From Tabrizicola caldifontis (GTDB lineage Bacteria; Pseudomonadota; Alphaproteobacteria; Rhodobacterales; Rhodobacteraceae), in the NCBI RefSeq assembly GCF_004762095.1, contig NZ_SIJH01000016.1, positions 1 through 64,000 of the forward strand: DNA of 64,000 bases, in the 5' to 3' direction. Under the pieces are notes generated by a model. It ran no database searches. It was given only the letters and a program-made list of their open reading frames with translations, and was not told the origin of the DNA. Of the stretch, positions 7,213-15,244 are shown one piece after another. Within the stretch, counting starts at the first letter, position 1. Each line of letters starts with the position of its first letter. The position numbers and the translations under genes were made by a program.

Positions 7213-8283
7213 ATGAGCCTTGATTTCAAGTTCGCTCCCGACGATTTCGGCGGTTTCTTCCGGGACGAGACCTTCCGCGACACCTTCACCTACCGCAACA
7301 GCGACCCGCGTCGGTTCCCGTTCCCCTTCGACCGCGACGACTACATGTATTCCGTCAACATGGAGCCGCATGTGCCGGGCCGGAAGGGTACGGCCTTCGA
7401 GCACATGCTGGACGTGGACGAACACTACATCGCCGAGATGATCGACCGCGCCAAGGTGCTGGCCGAGGATCCGTTGCGCTGCCAGTCGCTGCCGCACATG
7501 ACGCTGGCCGGCTGGGACGTGCTGGAACTGATCATGGAGGCGAAGGCGCGCGACTATCCGCAGTGGTTTTCGCTGACCAAGGACGGCAACCGCTGGCACT
7601 GGGTGAACCGGCCTCTGGGTATCGAACAATCGTTCACATTCCTGGACGAAAGCACGCTGCCCTATCCGCCCTTCGAATACATCATGCGTCAGACCCAGGG
7701 CGACTGGACGCTGCAGGACGAACGCGACGGGACGCTGTGGATGGATGCGGGGATTGCGACCAGCCAGGCCGACTGGTCGGTGGATTTCGACGTGGGCATG
7801 AATTTCCACGAATGGCACGCCCCGGTGCCGCTTGCGCATGAAAAGGGCGTGTTCGACCGGGCGCTGAAGTTCCTTCTGAAGCTTCAGCACGGCGCGCCGG
7901 TCCGGCGGTTCAACTGGACGATGACGGTGAATCCGCTGCTCGATACCGCGCCCGAGACCTATCCGAAATGGGGCCCGATGCGCACCACCCTGACGCAGGA
8001 GAACATGGGGCAGAAGATGCATCTGCGGGTCGAGCTGCAAAGCCTCTATCGCCTGCCCCGGTCGAACGCGATCGCCTTCGACATCCGCTGCTATCTGTGC
8101 AGCTTCGAGCAGATCGTCGAGGTGCCGAAATGGGCCCGCCGCCTGCACCGGGTGATCCGCGACCTGCCGGTAGAACTGGCGACCTACAAGGGCTTCATCC
8201 GCAACCGCGACGCGATGGTGGAGTGGCTGTCCAAGTATGACGATGGTGCCCCCACCAGCCCCGGCTGGTTCCCCGATGACTGA
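7213..8283 (+). CDS. dmmC: Heme-dependent oxidative N-demethylase subunit (DUF3445)
   Basis: The 356-residue protein is a DUF3445 (heme-dependent oxidative N-demethylase, HODM alpha-like) member. Characteristic segments include FDVGMNFHEWHAPVPLA near 197 and LRVELQSLYRLPRSNAIAFD near 271. In the dimethylamine monooxygenase complex this subunit is regarded as the oxygen-activating site, demethylating dimethylamine to methylamine. It begins nine bases after dmmB with GGAG upstream, and its last codons overlap the start of the regulator gene. The three subunits in this order give the full dmm set. Confidence 0.85.
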   Translation: MSLDFKFAPDDFGGFFRDETFRDTFTYRNSDPRRFPFPFDRDDYMYSVNMEPHVPGRKGTAFEHMLDVDEHYIAEMIDRAKVLAEDPLRCQSLPHMTLAGWDVLELIMEAKARDYPQWFSLTKDGNRWHWVNRPLGIEQSFTFLDESTLPYPPFEYIMRQTQGDWTLQDERDGTLWMDAGIATSQADWSVDFDVGMNFHEWHAPVPLAHEKGVFDRALKFLLKLQHGAPVRRFNWTMTVNPLLDTAPETYPKWGPMRTTLTQENMGQKMHLRVELQSLYRLPRSNAIAFDIRCYLCSFEQIVEVPKWARRLHRVIRDLPVELATYKGFIRNRDAMVEWLSKYDDGAPTSPGWFPDD

Positions 8284-9283
8284 GCGCGGACCGCTGCGGC
8301 TGGGGTTCCTGATGTTCCCCGGCTTTCCGATGGCCTGTCTGACCTCGGCCATCGAACCCTTGCGTGCGGCGAACGAAATCACCGGTCGATGCGAATTCGT
8401 GTGGCGCCTGCTTTCCGAGACGGCCGGGCCGGTCCGGTGCAGCGCGGCCATCGGCTTCGATCCCGACGAGACCCTGCAGGAGGCCGAGGGTCTGGATCAG
8501 CTTTATCTGATTGCGCCGCCGACGGCCGAATTCGCAGATCCGCGCCGAAGTCCGGCGCGGCTGCGCTGGCTGGACCGGATCGGCGTGACGCTTGGTGCCT
8601 TTTCCGGCGGTATCTTCCCGCTTGCCCGCGCCGGGCTTATGGAGGGACGGCCCTGTTCGGTGCACTGGTGTTACGAGGCTGCCTTCAAGGCCGAATTTCC
8701 CAATGTGCCGGCCTCTGACAGCACGATCCTGCGCGACCGCCGGCGGAACACCGTCTCTGGCGCCGGGGCTGTCTTCGACCTGATGCTGAAGCTGATCGAG
8801 GAACGGTTGGGCCGCGAAGTGATGACCGAGGTTGCCTGCTGGTTCCAGCACCCCTTTGTCCGCGACGAGGCTGCGGCCCAGAAGGTGCCCGTCGCGCGCG
8901 GGCAGGGAACCGCCGACGACCTTTCCCCGCCGATCCGCGAGGCGATCCGGCTGTTCGAAACCCACATCGAGGATCCGCTTCGCATTCCCGATGTGGCCCA
9001 GGCGGTGGGCCTGTCGGGCCGGCATTTCGAACGCATTTTCAAGCGCGAGACGGGGCAAAGCCCCTTGCGCTATTACCACCACCTGCGGCTGATGAAGGCG
9101 CGGCAGCGGGTGCTGTATTCCAACGACTCGCTGCGCGAGATCGCCGCTTCGGTCGGTTACATGACCTCCAGTCCGATGATCCGGCATTATGTGCAGCTGT
9201 TCGGGGTATCGCCGCGGGATGAACGGCGGCTTACACAGTCGATGCGACGGTCGGGCCCGCCCCGGGTCGAGGCGGCGGAATAG
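8276..9283 (+). CDS. GlxA-family AraC-type transcriptional regulator
   Basis: The protein (335 aa from ATG 8276) has an N-terminal DJ-1/PfpI-like amidase domain without obvious catalytic use (about 5-170, starting LRLGFLMFPGFPMACLTSAIEPL). A C-terminal AraC helix-turn-helix pair follows (IPDVAQAVGLSGRHFERIFKRE near 237). Relatives such as GbdR, CdhR and ArgR control catabolism of betaine, carnitine and amino acids. It overlaps dmmC by 8 bases, so it is probably in the same operon and a good candidate for the dmm activator. A longer start at 8237 exists but would overlap dmmC by 47 bases. Its 3' end overlaps the convergent EamA gene by 97 bases. Confidence 0.85.
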   Translation: MTERGPLRLGFLMFPGFPMACLTSAIEPLRAANEITGRCEFVWRLLSETAGPVRCSAAIGFDPDETLQEAEGLDQLYLIAPPTAEFADPRRSPARLRWLDRIGVTLGAFSGGIFPLARAGLMEGRPCSVHWCYEAAFKAEFPNVPASDSTILRDRRRNTVSGAGAVFDLMLKLIEERLGREVMTEVACWFQHPFVRDEAAAQKVPVARGQGTADDLSPPIREAIRLFETHIEDPLRIPDVAQAVGLSGRHFERIFKRETGQSPLRYYHHLRLMKARQRVLYSNDSLREIAASVGYMTSSPMIRHYVQLFGVSPRDERRLTQSMRRSGPPRVEAAE

Positions 9284-10167
9284 GGCGGCCCGTCCGCTGC
9301 GCGGCGTGAGGCCCCTTGCAGGCCCAGGGTGGCGATCCCTGCAAAGACCGTGGCGATGCCCAGCCATTGAACGGGCCGGACGCGCTCTTTCAGGAACCAG
9401 GCTGCCAGCAGGATTGTGGCCACCCCGAACAGGGATGACGTGACTGATGCATATTCCGCCTGCGGCAACCCGCCCGAGGCGGTGACCAGACCCAGCGCTG
9501 CCGCGTCAAGGCAACCCATCAGGGCCAGAACGCCGAACTGCCACCGCTGCGGCGCCAGCGAGCCCCGATGCCAAAGAAGCAGGGCCACGATCACTGCCAG
9601 AGCCACCACGCGCCCGATCAGCGCCACAGGCAGCTCCGAGCCCTGTCGTGTCGCCTCTTGGCCAAATGCGAAAGTTGCTGCGAAGCCGGCAGCCGAAAGC
9701 ATGGCCCAGCCCATGGCCACCCCGGGTGACGACGCATAGCCTTCGGGTGCGTCGTCCCGCGCAGCGACGGCGACAATACTGATGCCGATGACGATGGCGC
9801 TGACGGCCAGCCAGTCTCCGGCTGTCACCGGCCGGCCCTGCGCAACCGCGATCAGCAGGGTAAGCATCGGGTAGGCCCCGATCACGGGCGAGACGACGCG
9901 GACCGGCGCCAGGCTGAAGGCCTTGTACAGCGTTCCGATCGCCAGCGCGAAAGCCAGACCCGAGGCAGCGGCCAGGGCAGCCGCCGCCCCGGTCATGGCT
10001 TGCCAGTCGCCTGCTGCAAAGGCGATCGGCAGCAGCGCCACGCAACCCGTCCCCACGACAATCGTCAGAAGTGGCAGGATCGCCGCCCCTTGGCTGAGCT
10101 TGCGCGCCAGCAGGTCATGAACCGCCCAGATCAGCGCCGCAGTCAGCCCGAAGCTCAATGCCAGCAT
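9187..10167 (-). CDS. EamA/DMT-family transporter
   Basis: The 326-residue protein has about ten membrane segments forming two EamA repeats (about 3-130 and 150-290), as in the drug/metabolite transporter superfamily. Such permeases move small metabolites, often outward. The last ~35 residues (Arg/Ser-rich, after LGLQGASRR) are encoded inside the end of the convergent regulator gene and look like a low-information extension. The gene is divergent from the DUF1989-GcvT fusion, with a shared 126-bp control region carrying inverted repeats. Confidence 0.82.
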   Translation of the reverse strand: MLALSFGLTAALIWAVHDLLARKLSQGAAILPLLTIVVGTGCVALLPIAFAAGDWQAMTGAAAALAAASGLAFALAIGTLYKAFSLAPVRVVSPVIGAYPMLTLLIAVAQGRPVTAGDWLAVSAIVIGISIVAVAARDDAPEGYASSPGVAMGWAMLSAAGFAATFAFGQEATRQGSELPVALIGRVVALAVIVALLLWHRGSLAPQRWQFGVLALMGCLDAAALGLVTASGGLPQAEYASVTSSLFGVATILLAAWFLKERVRPVQWLGIATVFAGIATLGLQGASRRAADGPPYSAASTRGGPDRRIDCVSRRSSRGDTPNSCT

Positions 10168-10220
10168 TGCGCCACCTTCCCCTCACCCCGCGCTTGTGTC
10201 ACGCTGACCCTGCCGCTATT

Positions 10221-10249
10221 CTTGTGAATGAACAAGTTTTATCCTTGTT
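10221..10249. promoter_or_regulatory. Triple half-site inverted repeat between divergent genes
   Basis: CTTGT (10221-10225), AACAAG (10231-10236) and CTTGTT (10244-10249) form two overlapping inverted repeats (5-bp arms with a 5-6-nt spacer, then perfect 6-bp arms with a 7-nt spacer). They sit between the EamA transporter and the DUF1989-GcvT gene. The arrangement is typical of a regulator operator; the binding protein is unknown. Confidence 0.5.
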
Positions 10250-10293
10250 AAACGGGCCCGACCTTGCCGCACCCGGCCCAGATGGGGAAGCCG

Positions 10294-12663
10294 ATGCTCG
10301 ACACGATCTATCCCGCCGTTATCCCAGGTCCACCGCGCCCAAGCCGGATTCTGACGCCGCAGGGCTTTTCGCGACACCACGGACAAGAGCGTCATGTCGT
10401 TCCGGGCGGCGGCGCACTGGTTTTGCAAATCATGACAGGCGACCGACTGACCGTGCTGAACGACGAAGGTGGACAGCCGGTGGAGCTGGTTGCGGCCGCG
10501 AAAGACGGGCGCATCGACGCGGTAATCCTGGGCCATGCCGCCAATTCCACCGCCGAGGGGCTGAAGGCGCTGCTTGTGTCGGGAGATTCAAGTCTTGATC
10601 GGCTGCGCAAGGGGTTGGAGGGGCGCAGCATCGATCTTGCGTCGGCTGGCGCACTGCGCCTGTTCGGGCAGGAAACCCCGGCTGGCACGCGGGCCGACCT
10701 GACGGTGCTTGATGACGGCTGGCTGGTCGTGGCCGCACCCGGCCTTCCGATGGCCCCGGACGCGCAGGATACGGCAACGCCCATCACCCTGCTGCTGCAG
10801 CGGGCCCGCCCGAGGCTGGTGGGGCACTATGACCTTCCCGATCCGCTGGCCGACCCGATCCTGGACCTTAGGGTGAAATCCGCCACGGCGGAAAGCTATT
10901 TCGTGAAGGCGGGCGACTATATCCAGATCCTCGACGTGGACGGCCGGCAATGCACCGATTTCCAGTGCTTCGATGCGCGCAAGCTGGACAGGGGGATCCA
11001 GCATCCGCTTGACGTGACGACCAGCCGGACCCTCATGGGCCATGCCTATTCCATGCCCGGTCTGCATTCGAAATACTATGATCAGGATTGGGTGCCGCTG
11101 GTCGAGGTCGTGCAGGATACCGTCGGCCGCCATGACGCCTTTGCGATGGCCTGTGCCAGCAAATACTACGACGACATCGGCTATCCCGGTCACGTCAACT
11201 GTTCGGACAACTTCAACAAGGCGCTGGCGCCACATGGGGTTGACTCGCGTCCGGGCTGGATGGCGGTGAACCTTTTCTTCAACACCAGCATCGACGCTCA
11301 CGGCGTGCTGATCAGCGATGAACCCTGGAGCCGGCCCGGCGACTATGTCCTGTTCCGCGCGCTGACCGACATCGTCTGCGTCAATTCTGCCTGCCCGGAT
11401 GACACGTCGCCCGCGAACGGCTGGTATCTCAGCGACATCCACATCCGCACCTATTCGGGGGCGGAAAAGTTCAGCCGCGCCATTGCCTGGCGCCCAACGC
11501 CCGCCTCGGAGCCGAAGATGACCAAGGAAACCGCGTTCCACGACCGGATCAGCCAGAAGACCCGGCACCATGTGGAATACAAGGGCTACTGGCTGCCGCA
11601 GGTCTATTCGGCGAATGGCGCGCTGGAAGAATACTGGGCCTGCCGTCAGGCTGCGGTAGTGCTGGATCTGTCACCCCTGCGCAAGTGGGAGGTCACGGGG
11701 CCGGACGCCGAAGCCCTGATGCAATGGGTGCTGACGCGCGATGTGAAGAAGCTGAGCCAGGGTCAGGTGGTCTATTCCGCGATGTGCTACGAGCACGGCG
11801 GGATGATCGACGACGGCACGCTGTTCCGGCTGGGCCGCGACCAGTTCCGCTGGATCGGCGGCGACGATTATGGCGGCATCTGGATTCGCGAGCAGGCCGA
11901 GAAGCTGGGGCTGAAGGTCATGGTGCGGTCCTCGACCGACCAGCTGCACAATCTGGCGGTCCAGGGGCCGAACAGCCGAGAGATCATGAAGCGCATCATC
12001 TGGACCGCGCCGCACCAGCCGACGATCGAGGAGTTGGGCTGGTTCCGCTTCACGGTGGGCAGGATCGGCGGACCTGCCGGCGCCCCGGTTGTGGTGTCCC
12101 GCACGGGCTACACCGGCGAATTGGGCTACGAGATCTTCTGCCACCCGAAGGATGGCAATGCCGTCTATGATGCTGTCTGGGCCAATGGCGCAGACCTGGG
12201 GCTGCGTCCGATGGGGTTGCAGGCGCTGGACATGGTTCGGATCGAGGCCGGGTTGATCTTTGCCGGCTACGATTTCAGCGACCAGACCGACCCGTTCGAG
12301 GCCGGGATCGGCTTTACCGTGCCGCTCAAGACCAAGACCGACGATTTCATCGGCCGCGAGGCGCTGATCCGGCGGAAGGAGCATCCGAGCCGGAAGTTCG
12401 TGGGCCTGGAGATCGACGCGAATGTCGATGTGGGCCATGGCGACTGCCTGCATGTCGGGCGGGCGCAGGTGGGCGAGGTGACATCCTCGGTCCGCTCGCC
12501 GATCCTGGGCAAGAACATCGCGCTGGCGCGGGTGGATGTCGCGCACAGCGAAATCGGCACCGCGCTGGAGGTTGGCAAGCTGGACGGCCAGCAGAAGCGT
12601 CTGCCAGCGGTGATTGTGCCCTTGTCGCATTACGACCCGAAGAAGACCCGACCGCAAAGTTGA
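10294..12663 (+). CDS. DUF1989 - GcvT fusion protein, aminomethyltransferase family
   Basis: This 789-residue protein joins urea carboxylase-associated (DUF1989) sequence to a folate-dependent GcvT aminomethyltransferase. Residues about 25-180 look like a degenerate first DUF1989 unit (VVPGGGALVLQIMTGDRLTVL). Residues about 195-400 are a good DUF1989 unit (YFVKAGDYIQILDVDGRQCTDFQ, VNCSDNFN, CVNSACPDD). The GcvT part follows from about 425 (VVLDLSPLRKWEVTG; SRTGYTGELGYEIFCHP near 612) to the end. DUF1989 proteins include the carboxyguanidine deiminase subunits CgdA and CgdB. The fusion therefore suggests processing of a methylated amidine, guanidine or amine with the methyl carbon going to folate, which is inference. 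ATG 10294 is preferred; TTG 10264 and ATG 10282 are alternatives. A hairpin terminator follows. Confidence 0.85.
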   Translation: MLDTIYPAVIPGPPRPSRILTPQGFSRHHGQERHVVPGGGALVLQIMTGDRLTVLNDEGGQPVELVAAAKDGRIDAVILGHAANSTAEGLKALLVSGDSSLDRLRKGLEGRSIDLASAGALRLFGQETPAGTRADLTVLDDGWLVVAAPGLPMAPDAQDTATPITLLLQRARPRLVGHYDLPDPLADPILDLRVKSATAESYFVKAGDYIQILDVDGRQCTDFQCFDARKLDRGIQHPLDVTTSRTLMGHAYSMPGLHSKYYDQDWVPLVEVVQDTVGRHDAFAMACASKYYDDIGYPGHVNCSDNFNKALAPHGVDSRPGWMAVNLFFNTSIDAHGVLISDEPWSRPGDYVLFRALTDIVCVNSACPDDTSPANGWYLSDIHIRTYSGAEKFSRAIAWRPTPASEPKMTKETAFHDRISQKTRHHVEYKGYWLPQVYSANGALEEYWACRQAAVVLDLSPLRKWEVTGPDAEALMQWVLTRDVKKLSQGQVVYSAMCYEHGGMIDDGTLFRLGRDQFRWIGGDDYGGIWIREQAEKLGLKVMVRSSTDQLHNLAVQGPNSREIMKRIIWTAPHQPTIEELGWFRFTVGRIGGPAGAPVVVSRTGYTGELGYEIFCHPKDGNAVYDAVWANGADLGLRPMGLQALDMVRIEAGLIFAGYDFSDQTDPFEAGIGFTVPLKTKTDDFIGREALIRRKEHPSRKFVGLEIDANVDVGHGDCLHVGRAQVGEVTSSVRSPILGKNIALARVDVAHSEIGTALEVGKLDGQQKRLPAVIVPLSHYDPKKTRPQS

Positions 12664-12698
12664 TCGATGCGCGCGGGCGGAATTTTCGGAGATTCCGC

Positions 12699-12722
12699 AC
12701 CGGAGCCATCGAAGGCTCCGGT
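12699..12722 (+). terminator. Stem-loop terminator after the DUF1989-GcvT gene
   Basis: Perfect 9-bp stem ACCGGAGCC (12699-12707) / GGCTCCGGT (12714-12722) with a 6-base loop, followed by TCCATTCCTT. It separates the fusion gene from the globin gene. Confidence 0.7.
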
Positions 12723-12788
12723 TCCATTCCTTCAAAGAAATCGGTTTTTCCCTGTGGGTGACCGGCGCGTCACTTGGTGGAGGCTGCG

Positions 12789-13172
12789 ATGAAACCTATG
12801 ATCGACCGGATCGGGGGCGAAAAGCAGGTTCATCTGCTGGTGAACCACTTCTACGATCTGATCGAGACGCTGCCGCAGGGCCGCGCGATCATGGAGATGC
12901 ATCTGAAGGGCCACGGGCTCGCCCACGTGCGGCCCGAACAGTTCGACTTTCTCTGCGGCTTCTTCGGTGGCCGGCGCTATTATCAGGAACGCCATGGCCA
13001 CATGAACCTGCGCGAGATCCACGCCCATGTGGAGATTCGCCGTCAGGATGCCGAGGACTGGCTGGAGGTGATGGAGCGCGCGATGGTCGACACGGGCGTG
13101 GGCGAAGGCGAGCGGGCCGAGATCATGCAGACCTTGCGCCGGGCCGCGCTGACGCTGGTGAACACCGGCTAG
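12789..13172 (+). CDS. Group 2 truncated hemoglobin
   Basis: The 127-residue protein matches the trHb2 fold: HFYDLIETL near the B helix, FDFLCGFFGGRRYYQERHGH in the E-F region, the proximal histidine in REIHAHVEI near 78 and the G8 tryptophan in AEDWLEVM. Such globins bind O2 and NO and are linked to oxygen or NO handling. The ATG at 12789 has GGTGGAGG 7 nt upstream; an upstream TTG at 12774 is unlikely. It follows the DUF1989-GcvT terminator and converges on the glycosyltransferase gene (stop codons overlap). A role in oxygen supply or NO protection for the nearby heme monooxygenase is speculation. Confidence 0.82.
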   Translation: MKPMIDRIGGEKQVHLLVNHFYDLIETLPQGRAIMEMHLKGHGLAHVRPEQFDFLCGFFGGRRYYQERHGHMNLREIHAHVEIRRQDAEDWLEVMERAMVDTGVGEGERAEIMQTLRRAALTLVNTG

Positions 13173-14071
13173 AGCTGGCCCTTCCGCAGCGCGTCAACCT
13201 TGTCGCGCAGGTGCAGGTCGGCAATCACCACCCGCCCCTGGCGCAGGAGGTCTTCCGCCAGGCCCACCGACAGCACCTGTGTGCGCAGGTAGAAATCGGC
13301 AATCTCGGCCGGGCTGGCCTTGCTGAGGAAGGCCTGCAATTCGGGCCTGAACTGATAGGCCCCCTTGGTCAGGCGGAACGGCAGCGCGGCCATCCAGGCC
13401 GCCCGGTCCTGGGCGTGAAAGTGCAGCAGCTTCAACTCTGGGTGCCAGTCAGGCGTCGGCACATGGCTGCCGTCCAGCATCACCGTGTGGATCTTGGGCA
13501 TGAGCTTCGGCCCCATGGTACGGAAGATCACCTTTCCGACCGTATGGCTGAGCATCCCGTCGCGGATGATCTTGCGGTAGTCGCCAAGCGCCTTGCGGCC
13601 GCTGGGCCAGAAGTCATGCCGGAGTGCCCCCCGAAACTGGCGCGCGGTATAGATGTCGTCGGGCAGCAGCGGATCGTGCATCGCCTCGAACGGCTCCAGC
13701 TTCATCACAAGGGTCTCGCCCGGCGTATCGTCCAGGATCGCCGCAAGCGGGCGCGGGGTATGGATGAACTCGTCGATGTCGATGTGGACCAGCCACTCCG
13801 TCCTCGCGCGCCGAGATGCGTGGCGGGCATTCCGCGTCTGCCGGCTCTGGTGCTGCTCCGGGCGGCTCTTGCCGGCGCTGGCCCAGTGCGCATCGTCGCA
13901 AAGCGTAACGCTGACCTTTGGGTGAGCGGCTAGAACGGAAGGTATGGCCGTGTCGGGGTCGTCGAAATAGAGCGCCAAATGGTCGGCGCCAATCGACAGG
14001 TGATGTGCGACAAACGCGAGGATCTTGTCCTCGGGTGCCTTGACCGTGGTGACAATGCCCCAACTTGCCAT
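13169..14071 (-). CDS. Glycosyltransferase family 2 protein
   Basis: A 300-residue protein of the Glyco_tranf_2_4 type. It begins ASWGIVTTVKAPEDKILAFVAHHLSIGADHL, has an acidic metal-binding motif HIDIDEFIH near 101-109 and a conserved C-terminal half (LHFHAQDRAAWMAALPFRLTKGAY). Relatives act in surface polysaccharide assembly; the sugar is unknown. No signal peptide or membrane helix is visible, so it is probably cytosolic. Start at 14071: its ATG overlaps the stop of the upstream transglycosylase gene (TGATG), so the pair is translationally coupled. Confidence 0.78.
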   Translation of the reverse strand: MASWGIVTTVKAPEDKILAFVAHHLSIGADHLALYFDDPDTAIPSVLAAHPKVSVTLCDDAHWASAGKSRPEQHQSRQTRNARHASRRARTEWLVHIDIDEFIHTPRPLAAILDDTPGETLVMKLEPFEAMHDPLLPDDIYTARQFRGALRHDFWPSGRKALGDYRKIIRDGMLSHTVGKVIFRTMGPKLMPKIHTVMLDGSHVPTPDWHPELKLLHFHAQDRAAWMAALPFRLTKGAYQFRPELQAFLSKASPAEIADFYLRTQVLSVGLAEDLLRQGRVVIADLHLRDKVDALRKGQL

Positions 14072-15228
14072 CACAGCTGGTCCAGCAAGGCCCGTGTCGG
14101 CCAACCATCTGCCGGCAGCCCGAGGCGGATCTGCTCCTTCTGGACCGCCGCCCGCGTGCCTGCGCCCAGGATGCCGTCGATCCTTCCGACATCATGGCCG
14201 CGCGCGGCAAGCCTTTCCTGCAGCGCCATCATCTGCTCCGTCTCAAGCGCGGGGTCTGGCTTCCCTGCCAGATAGGGTTCCGCGCCCTCGATCCGTGTGG
14301 CGAAGTAGGCGGCCGTGGTGACATAGACGAAGCTCTTGTTCCATTCGAACAGCACAAGATAGTTCGGATAGGCAAGGAAGGCCGGTCCCTTCCGCCCCTG
14401 GGGCAGCAGGATCGAGGCCGAAAGGCCCGGCTCCAGCGCCCCCTGCCTCGGCGTGACGCCAAGGGCTGCCCATTCTTCGGTTGACCGTTCGGTTTCCAGC
14501 CCGGTCAACGCCCAATCGAAATCTGCGGGCAGGGTGATTTCGGTCAGCCAGGGCTCGTCCGCCCGCCAGCCGTGGTATTGCAGCATTCGCGCGCCCGACA
14601 GGATTGCGTCGGCTTCCGAGGACTTCAGCAGGATCAACCCGTCACCGTCGCCATCGACGCCGCGCTCCAGGATGTCCTTCGGCAACATCTGGACCATGCC
14701 GATCTCGCCTGCCCAGGCTCCTGTGGTGTCCAGATCGAATTCACCCAGCGCATGAAGCTGGGCCGCGGCAAGAACCTGCGGCTGGAACAGATCGGGCCGG
14801 CGGCAGTCGTGCGCGAGGGTGAGGAGCGCGTTCCGCGTGTTGAAGTCGCCCTGCACCTGGCCGAAATCGGTCTCGAAGGCCCAGAAGGCCAGAAGGATGC
14901 CGCGGCTGACACCGTATTCGGCCTCGGCGCGGTCCAGGATTGCGTCGAGGCTTGCCGATTTCGCCTTGGCGGTGGCAAGGCGTTGCTTCGAGATCAGCGA
15001 CTGCGAGAAGTCGAGAAAGGTCTTGCGGAACACTCCCTGCGAGCGGTCGGCCTTCAGAACCTTTTCGTCGATCCGGGCACCGGCGAAAAACCTGGCCGCG
15101 CTGTCGGCGGGTATCCCGGCGGCGATGGCTTCTGCCTGCATTGTGGCCAGGAAGGCGCCGAAATCGCCGCCGCAGGGCGCGGCAGCAGCGGGGGCGGCCA
15201 GAACGGCGGCAAGCAGGCTAGCGCGCAT
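14071..15228 (-). CDS. Lytic murein transglycosylase (MltB/SLT_2 type) with PG-binding domain
   Basis: The 385-residue secreted protein opens with the signal peptide MRASLLAAVLAAPAAAAPCG. The SLT_2 lytic transglycosylase domain (about 20-310) has the catalytic Glu in FWAFETDFG, followed by EIGMVQMLPKDIL. A C-terminal peptidoglycan-binding repeat ends the protein (about 325-383, LQERLAARGHDVGRIDGILGAGTRAAV). It cleaves murein to 1,6-anhydro products in the periplasm. The start at 15228 is preferred to the upstream ATG at 15384 because it puts the signal peptide at the N-terminus. The gene lies 16 bp after cobD and is coupled to the glycosyltransferase. Confidence 0.88.
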   Translation of the reverse strand: MRASLLAAVLAAPAAAAPCGGDFGAFLATMQAEAIAAGIPADSAARFFAGARIDEKVLKADRSQGVFRKTFLDFSQSLISKQRLATAKAKSASLDAILDRAEAEYGVSRGILLAFWAFETDFGQVQGDFNTRNALLTLAHDCRRPDLFQPQVLAAAQLHALGEFDLDTTGAWAGEIGMVQMLPKDILERGVDGDGDGLILLKSSEADAILSGARMLQYHGWRADEPWLTEITLPADFDWALTGLETERSTEEWAALGVTPRQGALEPGLSASILLPQGRKGPAFLAYPNYLVLFEWNKSFVYVTTAAYFATRIEGAEPYLAGKPDPALETEQMMALQERLAARGHDVGRIDGILGAGTRAAVQKEQIRLGLPADGWPTRALLDQL

Positions 15229-15244
15229 GAAGCCTCCTTTGCGC

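Noticed and set aside
6322-8451. 709-codon minus-strand open frame opposite dmmB/dmmC
   Set aside because: Antisense shadow of three well-recognised genes; low-complexity composition.
10228-10251. Seven-codon ORF (ATG...TAA) inside the inverted repeat cluster
   Set aside because: Too short and without a Shine-Dalgarno; the repeat symmetry explains the sequence better.
12614-13933. 439-codon + strand open frame over the globin and glycosyltransferase genes
   Set aside because: Crosses two recognised genes in other frames; Arg/Ala/Gly-rich without any motif.
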